This document shows, piece by piece, positions 24,604-34,342 of a stretch of 64,000 bases of DNA. This DNA is from Maribrevibacterium harenarium (lineage in GTDB: Bacteria; Pseudomonadota; Gammaproteobacteria; Pseudomonadales; Marinomonadaceae), in assembly GCF_006385675.1 (NCBI RefSeq), contig NZ_VFRR01000015.1, positions 1 through 64,000 on the forward strand, given 5' to 3'. Both the position numbers and the translations under genes were made by a program. The notes under the pieces are model-generated. The model saw only the letters and a program-made list of their open reading frames with translations, searched no databases and was not told the origin of the DNA. Within the stretch, counting starts at the first letter, position 1, and each line of letters opens with the position of its first letter.

Positions 24604-26493
24604 ATGTTTAAAAATTTATTTGCAGCGCCAGTAGATGACACCAAAACGCTAGTGTCAAAGGAAGAGTTAATTAGTTTACGTGGCCAGATTGAAGCCTTGT
24701 CACGCTCGCAAGCTGTTATTGAATTCGATCTACAGGGCAATATTGTTCATGCCAATGATAACTTTCTGAAAACGCTTGGTTATCAGCTTAGTGAGATTGT
24801 TGGTAAACACCATAGTATTTTTGTAGATGCTAGCTACAAGTCTAGTAATGATTATCGCCTATTTTGGGAAAAACTCCGCGCGGGAGAGTTCCAAGTCGGC
24901 GAGTTTTGCCGAATTACTAAGACGGGGGAGCGAGTTTGGATAGAAGCGAGCTATAACCCAATTTTTGATTCATCTGGCAAGCCGTATAAAGTGGTCAAGT
25001 ATGCTTCAGATATTACTGCGAAAAAGAATGCAGCGGCAGATATGAATAGTCAGCTTACTGCCATTTCTAAGGCTCAAGCGGTTATATCCTTTGACCTTGA
25101 TGGCAAGATTCTAGACGCCAACGATAACTTTCTAGCATGTCTTGGATACCAGTTAAAAGAGGTACAAGGTCAACATCATAGCTTGTTTGTAGACAAGGAT
25201 TACCGCCAGTCAGAGGAGTATCAATCGTTCTGGCGTCGTTTGCGCAGTGGTGAGCATTTCGTTGGGCGTTTTCCGCGTATAGCTAAGACTGGTCAAGTCA
25301 TTTGGATTCAAGCGAATTACAGTCCGATTGTTGATGCATTAGGTAATATTTACAAGGTTGTTAAATATGCTACGGATATTACTGCCCAAGTAGAAGCGGA
25401 ACAGCAGCTACAAGCGGTAGTAGCAGAGGTTAACCTTGCCATAGAAGCCGCAAGTGCTAATGACTTGACTAAGCGTATTCCACTGGATGGCAAGGACGGC
25501 GCCTTATTGAGCCTATGTGAAGGTGTAAATGGTCTGCTAGTCACTATGACCGAGATTATTTCACAAATTAAGGAAGCGTCGGATGCGGTTTACACCGGTG
25601 CTCGTGAAATATCGAATGGTAATAGCGACCTGTCTAGCCGTACCGAGCAACAGGCATCTAACCTAGAGGAAACCGCTTCCAGTATGGAGCAGTTGACTAG
25701 TACTGTGCGCCAGAACTCAGATAATGCCAAGCAGGCTACCAGCCTTGCCAGTAGCGCTGTCAATGTCGCTACATCTGGTGGGGATTTGATCGAGGAAGTG
25801 GTACGAACCATGGCTTCTATCAATGAGTCCAGTCAGAAAATCGCCGATATTATCGGAATGATTGATGGTATCGCCTTCCAGACCAATATTTTGGCCTTGA
25901 ACGCTGCGGTAGAAGCAGCGCGAGCTGGTGAACAGGGAAGAGGCTTTGCCGTGGTTGCCTCTGAGGTGCGTACGCTAGCTCAACGTTCTGCGAACGCCGC
26001 CAAAGACATAAAAGACTTGATTTCAGAGTCTGCTGCGAAAATAGCAACAGGTAACGAACTGGTTGGCAAGTCTGGTGAAACCATGCGCGAGATCGTCACC
26101 TCAATTAAATCTGTTAGCGATATTATGTCGGAAATAGCGGCAGCTTCGATCGAGCAATCCTCTGGGCTTGATGAAATCAGTAGAGCGGTTGCGCAGATGG
26201 ATGAAATGACTCAGCAGAATGCGGCGCTGGTAGAGGAAGCTGCAGCTGCCTCCGAGAGTCTGCTCAACCAAGCAGACCAACTGTCAAGTAACGTAAACCA
26301 GTTCATCGTGGATGATGGTAGGAGCGCTCCGCGTTTGTCTGCTTCTGCTTCATTTGCAAAACCTAAATCGCAGCCGCTCAAAGGTATCCCCAAGCAGCTA
26401 TCGAAACCGGCCACCAAGTCTGCATCGAGCTCGGCACGTAAACCCCTGCCCAAGCCAAAAGTGCAGGATGACGATGGCTGGGAAGAGTTTTAA
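24604..26493 (+). CDS. Soluble receptor with two PAS domains and CheR-binding tail (BdlA/Aer-like)
   Basis: 629 residues with no membrane segment, so cytosolic. PAS1 is at about 30-140 and PAS2 at about 150-262. They are clearly an internal duplication: both carry NDNFLxxLGYQL, GxHHSxFVD and KVVKYAxDITA. The MCP signalling domain has its tip at [20 protein letters not shown]. The C-terminus ends in GWEEF, the pentapeptide that docks CheR in the P. aeruginosa Che2 receptor. PAS pairs of this kind bind haem or FAD and sense redox state or oxygen; the cofactor here is not evident. RBS AGGAAGG. Confidence 0.92.
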   Translation: MFKNLFAAPVDDTKTLVSKEELISLRGQIEALSRSQAVIEFDLQGNIVHANDNFLKTLGYQLSEIVGKHHSIFVDASYKSSNDYRLFWEKLRAGEFQVGEFCRITKTGERVWIEASYNPIFDSSGKPYKVVKYASDITAKKNAAADMNSQLTAISKAQAVISFDLDGKILDANDNFLACLGYQLKEVQGQHHSLFVDKDYRQSEEYQSFWRRLRSGEHFVGRFPRIAKTGQVIWIQANYSPIVDALGNIYKVVKYATDITAQVEAEQQLQAVVAEVNLAIEAASANDLTKRIPLDGKDGALLSLCEGVNGLLVTMTEIISQIKEASDAVYTGAREISNGNSDLSSRTEQQASNLEETASSMEQLTSTVRQNSDNAKQATSLASSAVNVATSGGDLIEEVVRTMASINESSQKIADIIGMIDGIAFQTNILALNAAVEAARAGEQGRGFAVVASEVRTLAQRSANAAKDIKDLISESAAKIATGNELVGKSGETMREIVTSIKSVSDIMSEIAAASIEQSSGLDEISRAVAQMDEMTQQNAALVEEAAAASESLLNQADQLSSNVNQFIVDDGRSAPRLSASASFAKPKSQPLKGIPKQLSKPATKSASSSARKPLPKPKVQDDDGWEEF

Positions 26494-26638
26494 TTGTAGT
26501 TTACGAGTTGGCAGGAGCTAACAATTGGAACTCCATTACCGGACTTAGTTTGGCGTGGAAGGATCCAAGTAAAAAGGATGAATATCAACAAAATTCATCA
26601 CAGCTTGTTGTTATCGAATCGCTGACGCAAATGACAAG

Positions 26639-28408
26639 ATGGTGCTGAATTTTACACTCATTGGAGTAGGGGTTCTTGCTCTGGCGATAATATCTATTGT
26701 TGTTGTTCGTGGTCTACGTCAGTCCCTCAACGCTCTGTCTAAGGCCAGTGAAGCGATCGCTAATGGTCAGTTTGCGGTGACTCTTGATACGAAGCGTAAC
26801 GATGAAATTGGGCCGATTAACCAGGCGATCACAGCTATGGCACAGCGTTTACAGCAGGCCCGTGATGAATCCGAGGCTCATCAAGCGGAAATGCAAGAGC
26901 GCTTGATTGAGTCAACACGAATCCTAGAAGCATTGAATGCGACGTCAACTAACGTAATGATCGCTGATGCTGACCGCAATATCATATACATGAACCGAGC
27001 TGTGACTGCTATGTTGCGTGGCGTTGAAAAGGATCTGCAAAAAGCGCTTCCTCACTTCAAGGTAGACACCGTTATCGGTTCAAACATGGATATTTTCCAC
27101 AAAAATCCTGCTCACCAAGCCGATTTGTTAGCTACCCTAGAAAAACGTCACCAAACTCAGATTCAAGTCGCGAATTTGCACTTCCGCCTCACAGCAAATC
27201 CAATTTTTGACAAAGAAGGCAAGCGTCTTGGCTCAATCGTAGAGTGGTTGGATCGTACTGCCGAAGTCGAAGCCGAGAAAGAGATTGGGCATCTCGTTAA
27301 TGAAGCAGCTGCTGGTAACTTTACTATCCGTGCTAAAGAGCAAGGTAAAGCGGACTTCATGCTCTTTATGGCTCAGTCTCTTAACAAACTAATGAGTACT
27401 GCGGATCATGGTTTGGCAGATGTTGCCCGAGTTTTGATGGCACTCTCGAATGGCGATTTAACCCAGCGGATTACTCAAGAATACAGTGGTCAATTTGATG
27501 ATCTGAAGCGCTACTGTAATGAAACTTGTGAGAACCTAAGCGAAATGATTGGCGAAATTCGCACCGCAGCAGAGACTATTAGTCATGCCGCGAGTGAAAT
27601 TGCCCAAGGTAACGCAGATCTGTCAAGTCGTACCGAAAACCAAGCATCCAACTTGCAAGAAACCGCTTCAAGCATGGAAGAGATGACCAGTACGGTGCGT
27701 CAGAACTCAGAAAATGTTTCTCAGGCGAGTAGCCTTTCCAGTGAAGCAAGCGAAATTGCTCAAGCTGGCGGCCAGCAAATCCGCGAAGTGGTCAATACCA
27801 TGGCGGCAATTAATGAGTCTGCTCAGAAAATTTCGGACATCATTGGTGTTATTGATAGTATTGCTTTCCAAACTAACATCTTGGCGTTGAACGCAGCGGT
27901 TGAGGCGGCTCGGGCAGGTGAACAAGGTCGCGGCTTTGCTGTGGTTGCTTCAGAGGTTCGTACATTAGCCCAGCGTTCCGCAGATGCCGCAAAAGATATT
28001 AAAGAGCTTATCTCTGACTCTGTGGCTCAAGTTGCAGATGGCAACAAACGGGTCAATGCCTCTGGTGAAACTATGGCGCGGATTGTTTCTGCCATTGAAC
28101 GGGTGAGTAACCTGATGGAAGAGGTGTCAGCCGCTTCTAAAGAACAAGCTTCAGGTATCGATGAAATCAATCAGGCCGTATTGCAAATGGATGAGATGAC
28201 GCAACAAAACGCGGCATTGGTAGAGGAGGCCGCGGCTTCTGCTGACAGTATGCGCGGTCAGGCTGCTACACTAAGAGAGAGCATGTCCCGCTTTAAACTA
28301 GACCAGAATAATGGCGGCAGTCACTTCTCTCTACCAGCACCTAAAGTTGCTTTATCCAAGCCAAAAGCTGCATCCAAGCCGGCGCAAGATGAATGGGAAG
28401 AATTATAA
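26639..28408 (+). CDS. Chemoreceptor lacking a normal N-terminus (possible frameshift)
   Basis: 589 residues from ATG 26639. It begins directly with what is normally the second membrane helix (TLIGVGVLALAIISIVVV, residues 6-23), then HAMP, a PAS-like region (about 90-210), further HAMP-like sequence and an MCP signalling domain with tip [20 protein letters not shown]. No ribosome site precedes the ATG. Upstream, ATG 26578 opens MNINKIHHSLLLSNR and stops within about 16 codons; one added base would join it in frame to ADANDKMVLNF. Either the gene has a frameshift, or the first membrane helix and sensor were lost by deletion. The C-terminus DEWEEL is a weakened CheR-docking peptide. It ends 3 bp before cheR. 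Confidence 0.82.
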   Translation: MVLNFTLIGVGVLALAIISIVVVRGLRQSLNALSKASEAIANGQFAVTLDTKRNDEIGPINQAITAMAQRLQQARDESEAHQAEMQERLIESTRILEALNATSTNVMIADADRNIIYMNRAVTAMLRGVEKDLQKALPHFKVDTVIGSNMDIFHKNPAHQADLLATLEKRHQTQIQVANLHFRLTANPIFDKEGKRLGSIVEWLDRTAEVEAEKEIGHLVNEAAAGNFTIRAKEQGKADFMLFMAQSLNKLMSTADHGLADVARVLMALSNGDLTQRITQEYSGQFDDLKRYCNETCENLSEMIGEIRTAAETISHAASEIAQGNADLSSRTENQASNLQETASSMEEMTSTVRQNSENVSQASSLSSEASEIAQAGGQQIREVVNTMAAINESAQKISDIIGVIDSIAFQTNILALNAAVEAARAGEQGRGFAVVASEVRTLAQRSADAAKDIKELISDSVAQVADGNKRVNASGETMARIVSAIERVSNLMEEVSAASKEQASGIDEINQAVLQMDEMTQQNAALVEEAAASADSMRGQAATLRESMSRFKLDQNNGGSHFSLPAPKVALSKPKAASKPAQDEWEEL

Positions 28409-28411
28409 TAA

Positions 28412-29209
28412 ATGGATAGAGAATTTGCCTATACAGAGTCGGACTTTAACAAGGTCCGCTCTGAACTCAGGGATTTGACCGGCATTAACCTTGCGGACAG
28501 TAAAATATCCCTGGTCTATAGTCGCTTAGCACCTAGGGTGAGGAAACTCGGACTAACGGAGATACGCCAGTATCTCCGTTATCTTGAAACCCATGCAGAT
28601 GAACAGGAGCATTTTATTAATGCTCTAACGACCAACCTGACTTCTTTTTTTCGCGAGCCCCATCACTTTGATCTGCTCAAAGACTTTATCGCCAGTGGCG
28701 AGAGAGTAGAGCGTATTTGGTGCGCGGCTTCGAGTACCGGTGAAGAGCCTTACTCCATTGCAATGACTTTGGTTAACACCTTCGGTAGCTTTGATATCAA
28801 AACCCGTGTTGTCGCTTCTGATATTGATAGCAATGTACTAAATACGGCAAGTCTCGGCGTATATCCATTACAAAAAGTAGACACGTTAGAAAACAAAAAG
28901 CACTTTTTTTTACGGGGCAAAGGTAATAATTCAGGCTATGCTAAAGTAGTTCCACAGTTAAGACAGCTGCTGGATTTCCAGCGAGTCAACCTGCTGGATG
29001 AGAACTACCCAATAAAGCCGGATCTTGATGTTATTTTTTGCCGTAACGTGATGATCTACTTTGATAAAGATACCCAAGCCAAAATATTGAAGAAGCTCTT
29101 AAGCAAGTTGCGTCCAGGCGGATTGTACATTGCAGGTCACTCAGAGAACTTCAATAATTTTGCTGAGCTGATGCAGCCGGTGGGCCGCACGGCCTATGTA
29201 AAACGTTAG
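28412..29209 (+). CDS. cheR: Chemotaxis methyltransferase CheR
   Basis: 265 residues. The N-terminal helical domain is followed by an S-adenosylmethionine-binding fold (SSTGEEPYSIAMTL near residue 107, and DVIFCRNVMIYFD near 210). It methylates glutamates of the receptors encoded just upstream. The beta-subdomain insertion that binds tail pentapeptides (GWEEF here) is consistent with the middle of the chain. Tight spacing: 3 bp after the receptor gene and 9 bp before cheD. Confidence 0.94.
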   Translation: MDREFAYTESDFNKVRSELRDLTGINLADSKISLVYSRLAPRVRKLGLTEIRQYLRYLETHADEQEHFINALTTNLTSFFREPHHFDLLKDFIASGERVERIWCAASSTGEEPYSIAMTLVNTFGSFDIKTRVVASDIDSNVLNTASLGVYPLQKVDTLENKKHFFLRGKGNNSGYAKVVPQLRQLLDFQRVNLLDENYPIKPDLDVIFCRNVMIYFDKDTQAKILKKLLSKLRPGGLYIAGHSENFNNFAELMQPVGRTAYVKR

Positions 29210-29218
29210 GATGTACCC

Positions 29219-29830
29219 ATGGCTCTGAGCGCTGCTGCTCGCGAACACTTAGCTACTCGCAAATACCACGATCGACAGTTTGACATCATGGCGGTAAAAG
29301 TACTGCCAGGTGAGTACTACGCCACTCAAGACGACGTGATGATCACAACACTGCTTGGTTCATGTGTGGCGGTATGTTTATATGATCCAAAAATTCATGC
29401 TGGTGGTATGAATCATTTCCTTTTACCTGAAGGTGACGCCAGTGATTTCCTATCTGAGTCGGGCCGCTATGGTGTTTACGCCATGGAGATGCTGATAAAC
29501 CATTTATTAAAATTAGGAGCTCGTCGGGAGCGATTTAGAGCGAAGATTTTTGGTGGTGGTAACGTAATCAGAGGTATGACCCATAATAATGTGGGTGGTA
29601 ATAATGCCGACTTTATTCAGACCTATCTGAAAAATGAGGGTATTCCTATTGAAGCATCTGATTTGCTCGATATTTACCCACGACGAGTTAACTTTTTTCC
29701 GGCCTCTGGACGGGTGATGATGAAGAAGTTGGTGAATCATTATGATAATGAGTTCATCAATGAAGAAATGCGCTATAAACAAGCGGTTACAAAAAGCCGT
29801 CAGGAAACTGGCGATATTGATTTGTTTTAA
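29219..29830 (+). CDS. cheD: Chemoreceptor glutamine deamidase CheD with GDIDLF tail
   Basis: 203 residues. The catalytic cysteine and histidine are in LLGSCVAVCLYDP and HAGGMNHFLLP, the CheD pattern. It deamidates receptor glutamines and can be regulated by CheC/CheY in other bacteria. The last residues are ETGDIDLF, identical over six positions to the end of the MCP-like protein at 18379-19512, and unlike most CheD proteins I recall. This suggests a shared docking partner. Normal operon position between cheR and cheB. Confidence 0.93.
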   Translation: MALSAAAREHLATRKYHDRQFDIMAVKVLPGEYYATQDDVMITTLLGSCVAVCLYDPKIHAGGMNHFLLPEGDASDFLSESGRYGVYAMEMLINHLLKLGARRERFRAKIFGGGNVIRGMTHNNVGGNNADFIQTYLKNEGIPIEASDLLDIYPRRVNFFPASGRVMMKKLVNHYDNEFINEEMRYKQAVTKSRQETGDIDLF

Positions 29831-29848
29831 TTTGGAACAAAGGAAGTC

Positions 29849-30874
29849 ATGGAAACTCAGCCGATTCGTGTATTAGTAGTCGACGATTCCGAGCTTATTC
29901 GACGTATTCTAACTGAATTATTAAACTCCGATCCGACTATTAGGGTCGTCGGGGTTGCTCGTGATGCTTTTGAAGCCAAGGAACTGGTAACCAAACTGCA
30001 ACCGGATGTGATTACCCTTGACGTTGAAATGCCGGAAGTGGACGGTATTCGCTTTCTTGAAGTTCTGATGAAGGCGCGCCCTACTCCGGTGATCATGATT
30101 TCTACGCTAACTAAAGCGAATGCTGATGTTACATTAAAAGCCCTTGAATTAGGGGCGGTTGACTACATCGCCAAACCTGTCATTGACGAAATTTCTGTTT
30201 TTAATCGCTATGCGAGCACTGTTATAAGGAAAGTTAAAATGGCAGCGGAAAGCCACGTAAGTAACCGAATTGGTATTAAACATCAGCCTAGTGTTGCTTC
30301 TATTCACGCTAATCGGGTACTCGCTATAGGTGCTTCTACTGGCGGAACAGAAGCCATAAAAGCCGTGTTGCAGCAACTGCCGGCGAAAAATTTTGCCGTT
30401 GTAATGACCCAGCATATGCCAGCGGGTTTCACCACCACTTACGCTGCACGTCTCGATAGAATTACCGACTTCACAGTAATTGAAGCTCAAGGTGGTGAGT
30501 TGATCAAACCAGGTCATGCATACCTTGCGCCTGGCAACCTGCATATGCGAGTTGTACGCAAGGGGAATCAGCTCTACACGGACGTATTTGATGGGGAAAA
30601 AGTCAGCGGACATCGCCCATCAGTTGATGTCTTGTTTGATTCTGTCGCCAAGGAGCTTGGCAAGCAATCGTTAGCAACGCTTCTTACCGGGATGGGCAGG
30701 GACGGTGCCGACGGTTTAAAGCGTATCCATGATGCTGGCGGGTATACCATCGCCCAAGATCAGGCCAGTTGTGTGGTATTTGGTATGCCACGAGAAGCCA
30801 TTCGTCTCGGTGCGGCTAGTGCCGTGGTAGACTTGGATTCAATCGGGGCTCAGTTACTCGGTAAGCTTTCCTAA
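29849..30874 (+). CDS. cheB: Chemotaxis response regulator methylesterase CheB
   Basis: 341 residues. The receiver domain has its phospho-aspartate in VITLDVEMPEVDG (about residue 57). After a linker comes the esterase domain with catalytic Ser in IGASTGGTEAIK, His in TQHMPAGFT and Asp in LTGMGRDGADG. It removes methyl groups from receptors after CheA phosphorylation. RBS AAAGGAAG. It ends the chemotaxis operon proper; a GGDEF gene follows after 143 bp. Confidence 0.95.
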   Translation: METQPIRVLVVDDSELIRRILTELLNSDPTIRVVGVARDAFEAKELVTKLQPDVITLDVEMPEVDGIRFLEVLMKARPTPVIMISTLTKANADVTLKALELGAVDYIAKPVIDEISVFNRYASTVIRKVKMAAESHVSNRIGIKHQPSVASIHANRVLAIGASTGGTEAIKAVLQQLPAKNFAVVMTQHMPAGFTTTYAARLDRITDFTVIEAQGGELIKPGHAYLAPGNLHMRVVRKGNQLYTDVFDGEKVSGHRPSVDVLFDSVAKELGKQSLATLLTGMGRDGADGLKRIHDAGGYTIAQDQASCVVFGMPREAIRLGAASAVVDLDSIGAQLLGKLS

Positions 30875-31017
30875 TTCCAACAGAATTTATTTTTCTGAAC
30901 CGTATGACGGTTAGATTACAAATACTTACTCCTGGTGTTCTGTTACTTGTTGCGAGTCAACAAATTACTTATTCAGGAACGTAGAATTACAGAATACTCC
31001 ATGGATTGTTGAGCCCT

Positions 31018-32637
31018 ATGCCTGTTGTTCGCTATTTCTTTCGCTTTGATCTGCGCCGCTTGATATTGGCCTTAACGGTAGTTAGTGTCTTGGTTACCCT
31101 CGGCAACAGTTACTACTCCATTTATCACGTACAGAAAAAGCTTCTTATAGAGCAGACTCTAGCTGCAAATCAGGTATATGCTACCAAATTAGCGGAGTCC
31201 GCCGATGTGATGCTCCGCTCTGCTGAAAAGGTCGTGGCTTATTCCGCGCAAACTTTGCAACAGCAGGGCATGAGTCAGAAACACATGGATGAAGAAGTGG
31301 CGCGTTTAGTCTCCCAAGCGGATATGTTCAACTCCGCTGTCGTAGTAGACGCCAACGCCACTATCGTAGCTGTGTATCCAGACACTTTGGCGCTGAAAAA
31401 TACCCAGTTATCCCCAGCCTCACGGCAGTCTTTTGACCTTCGATTACCATTAATTACCAAACCGTTTTTTTCGCCATCGGGCAATACTTTAGTCAGCGTT
31501 TCCCACCCCATTTGGAGTTCTAGTGGCAGTTATCTTGGTTATGTATCGGGGACGATTTATCTCAATAAGTTAGGCTCGTTAACTAAGTTGCTACAAAGCC
31601 GTGATGAGGCCGGAGCCAGTTACTTCTTTGTGGTCGATGAAGATCGTACGTTAATATTTCATAGAGATTTGGCTCGAGTTGGCCAAACAGTGTCTGATAA
31701 TCGATTTATTGATGAAGTACTGATGGGGCGCATTGGCCAAGGGCAAGGACTCAATAGTCAAGGAATTGAAATGATTGCAGGATATGCCCCAATTGAGTCT
31801 AGCGGTTGGGGTGTTGTAGCGCAAAGCTCGTTAGAATCCACTATGGTGGCGTTACGCCAGCAAATGCAGGATGTATTTATTCGAAGTTTGCCTTTGGCGC
31901 TGGTGACACTGGCAGGAATATGGTTGTCCGCTATGCTAATCGCGCGACCGCTACGACAACTCGCTAGTAACGTGGGGCGGGTAAACGACAAGGATCTACA
32001 ACAACGTATTTTGGATATTCGCTCCTGGTATTTCGAGGCGACGCAATTAAAAATGGCGATCCTCCATGGCATTGGTCTCTTTAATGAGCGAATCCACAAG
32101 CTAGATAGTGACAGCAATACCGATCCTTTAACACGACTGTCGAATCGCCGAGGTATGCAGAAATACCTGGATGAATTTGCCGAAACTCATAGTGAATTTG
32201 CCGTGATTGCTTTGGATATTGATCACTTTAAGAAAGTGAATGACACCTTTGGTCACGGGGTCGGTGATATGGTGATCGCAAGACTAGCAGACATAATGCG
32301 TCGCCATGCTACCGATGGGGATGTGCTCTGTCGTATTGGTGGTGAAGAATTTCTGATGTTTCTACCCAATACCGATATGGAAGAAGCCCGCTACATTGCC
32401 GAAGGACTACGGCAAGACATCGCCGATAGCAAAATGCCTAAGGTGCGTAAAATTACTGTCTCCCTTGGGGTCAGTTTAGTCAAACCTCACCCAGACAATA
32501 AAGATATTGATATAGCGATAAAGAACGCAGACGCTGCCCTGTACCAAGCCAAAAATGATGGCCGTAACTGCACCCGTGTCTATCCCTTTTCTGTAGTGAC
32601 TGGCATTGATGCAAAGGTATCTAACTTAGCTATTTGA
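31018..32637 (+). CDS. Cache-sensor membrane diguanylate cyclase
   Basis: 539 residues from ATG 31018 (in-frame TTGs just upstream are poorer). Membrane helix near 15-33, periplasmic double-Cache region to about 283, second helix near 287-308, short linker, and a GGDEF domain with the intact site CRIGGEEFLMF. The RxxD inhibitory site is not present. Double-Cache domains usually bind amino acids, amines or carboxylates. Its place behind cheB, in a unit that also has an HsbA-like protein, suggests that the c-di-GMP it makes is tied to that switch, as HsbD is to HsbA in Pseudomonas; this is inference. Confidence 0.88.
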   Translation: MPVVRYFFRFDLRRLILALTVVSVLVTLGNSYYSIYHVQKKLLIEQTLAANQVYATKLAESADVMLRSAEKVVAYSAQTLQQQGMSQKHMDEEVARLVSQADMFNSAVVVDANATIVAVYPDTLALKNTQLSPASRQSFDLRLPLITKPFFSPSGNTLVSVSHPIWSSSGSYLGYVSGTIYLNKLGSLTKLLQSRDEAGASYFFVVDEDRTLIFHRDLARVGQTVSDNRFIDEVLMGRIGQGQGLNSQGIEMIAGYAPIESSGWGVVAQSSLESTMVALRQQMQDVFIRSLPLALVTLAGIWLSAMLIARPLRQLASNVGRVNDKDLQQRILDIRSWYFEATQLKMAILHGIGLFNERIHKLDSDSNTDPLTRLSNRRGMQKYLDEFAETHSEFAVIALDIDHFKKVNDTFGHGVGDMVIARLADIMRRHATDGDVLCRIGGEEFLMFLPNTDMEEARYIAEGLRQDIADSKMPKVRKITVSLGVSLVKPHPDNKDIDIAIKNADAALYQAKNDGRNCTRVYPFSVVTGIDAKVSNLAI

Positions 32638-32840
32638 TAGGGCGAGTTTGCTTAAGATTATCGGACTCGCAATGTAAAGGTTCTTTGGATTGCTTAGCAA
32701 AACTGTCATTTTCATTCCATTTGCGGCAAGATGTGTCTCCAGAGTTGGGGCGTAGCTGCCAAGCTGGTAATATGTCTCCAATATTGATCAGTACGATCAT
32801 AGACACTATTGGCAAAGTAGAAGTGATAAGTTAAGACCCT

Positions 32841-34268
32841 ATGCTCCCATCCCAAAGGAAAATGCGCTGGCTGCCCCGTGGGCCACGATTGTGGATTCTG
32901 GTAATTGTCTCGGTATTTGTGGCTCTTTTGGCTGTTTACGAATCCTCGGTGCCAGTGCAAGACCGCCAAGCGGAGTTTGATGCACTGCCTTCAACTACTA
33001 TCCAGCTACAGCCAATAGGTAAACAAGCCCCTACCGCTCCGGTGGCATTGCCTCCACTTATGCCTATTGCGCCAGCTCCGGTGGAACCGCAACCAGAAGT
33101 AGCCGATGATTTGGTAGCGGACCCACTACCTGCTCCTATGCCACCGGTTGTCTCCGTCGATCCAGTAGAAACAATCCAAGAATCGGTACTCAAACCCAAA
33201 TTGGTGGAACACATTATCGAGAGTGGCGATACCCTCGAAGCCATTTTTGTGCGCTATGGCTTCCCGGTAAACACCCTCTACAATATTTTGGAAGCGGATC
33301 AAGAGTACTTGGTGCTAGAACCGTTACAAGTAGGTGATCGCCTCAATTTTGAGACCGATAAGCATGGCGAATTGGTCAAACTATCGCGCCGTATCGACCC
33401 GAGTAAAACCATTAGTTACGTTTCCCATGACAATGGTGGGTTTGTTTACGAAGAAGATGTAAAGCCAATCAGTTGGAGTCAGCTGACCCGTCATGGTGAA
33501 GTGAAGGGGAGCTTTTATGTATCGGCAAAACGCGCAGGTCTGAGTGACCGCAATGTCATGGTGGTGAGTGAACTGTTGAAAAATCGTTTCGATTTCCGCC
33601 GAGATTTACGGGCTGGTGATACCTTCGATGTGGTTCTCAAACAAGGTGATGTTGACGGTGAATTAGTCGGAGCAGAGATACTGGAAGCGGTTCGCATCAG
33701 TGTGCGAGGTAATTACTATCAAGCTTTTCTACACAGCGATGGGCGTTTCTACGACGAAAATGGGAATAGTCTGACACCGGCGCTACGCCGTTGGCCTACC
33801 TCCACTACTTATCGCATTAGTTCAGCTTTTAACCCAAGACGTATGCATCCGGTAACAGGTCGTCCTTCACCACACAATGGTACCGATATCGCCACACCTA
33901 ATGGCACCCAGATATTGGCGACCGGTGATGGTGTGGTGACGCGCACGGCAGACCACCGTTACGCCGGTAAATACATTGAAATTGATAATATTGGTAAATA
34001 CAGCACGCGCTTTTTGCACCTAAGTAAGATTTTGGTGAAAAAAGGCCAGCGGGTGAAGCGCGGGCAGGTCATTGCATTGAGTGGCTCAACGGGACGAGTT
34101 ACTGGCCCTCATTTGCATTATGAGCTACATATTAATGGTCGTCCGGTAAATCCGATGACGGCGAAAATTCCGACTATGCAGGCAATCGCTAAAGATGAGC
34201 AAGTTGCTTTTAATAACAGCAAAAAACAATGGACGCAGATGATGGATGCAGGTGCTGTGTCTTTGTAG
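32841..34268 (+). CDS. mepM: M23 peptidoglycan endopeptidase (MepM-like)
   Basis: 475 residues. N-terminal cytosolic tail and one membrane anchor (about 17-36), a Pro/Val-rich linker, a LysM/OapA-like region (IIESGDTLEAIFVRYG, near 130), then the zinc peptidase. Zinc ligands are visible as H345 and D349 in HNGTD, with H424 and H426 in HLHYE. It cleaves D-Ala-mDAP cross-links in the periplasm to let the wall expand. Length and layout match MepM. It is alone on the strand, ending at a bidirectional terminator. The 203-bp gap upstream contains no gene. Confidence 0.9.
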   Translation: MLPSQRKMRWLPRGPRLWILVIVSVFVALLAVYESSVPVQDRQAEFDALPSTTIQLQPIGKQAPTAPVALPPLMPIAPAPVEPQPEVADDLVADPLPAPMPPVVSVDPVETIQESVLKPKLVEHIIESGDTLEAIFVRYGFPVNTLYNILEADQEYLVLEPLQVGDRLNFETDKHGELVKLSRRIDPSKTISYVSHDNGGFVYEEDVKPISWSQLTRHGEVKGSFYVSAKRAGLSDRNVMVVSELLKNRFDFRRDLRAGDTFDVVLKQGDVDGELVGAEILEAVRISVRGNYYQAFLHSDGRFYDENGNSLTPALRRWPTSTTYRISSAFNPRRMHPVTGRPSPHNGTDIATPNGTQILATGDGVVTRTADHRYAGKYIEIDNIGKYSTRFLHLSKILVKKGQRVKRGQVIALSGSTGRVTGPHLHYELHINGRPVNPMTAKIPTMQAIAKDEQVAFNNSKKQWTQMMDAGAVSL

Positions 34269-34295
34269 TAGCTTAATTGCTTAATCGTACACAAC

Positions 34296-34320
34296 AAAAA
34301 GCCACCCAAGGGTGGCTTTT
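34296..34320. terminator. Bidirectional terminator between mepM and hisA
   Basis: AAAAA-GCCACCC-AA-GGGTGGC-TTTT: a 7-bp GC-rich stem flanked by A and T runs, between two convergent genes. It can stop both. Confidence 0.9.
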
Positions 34321-34342
34321 GCGTAGAACCTAAACTGGCAAG

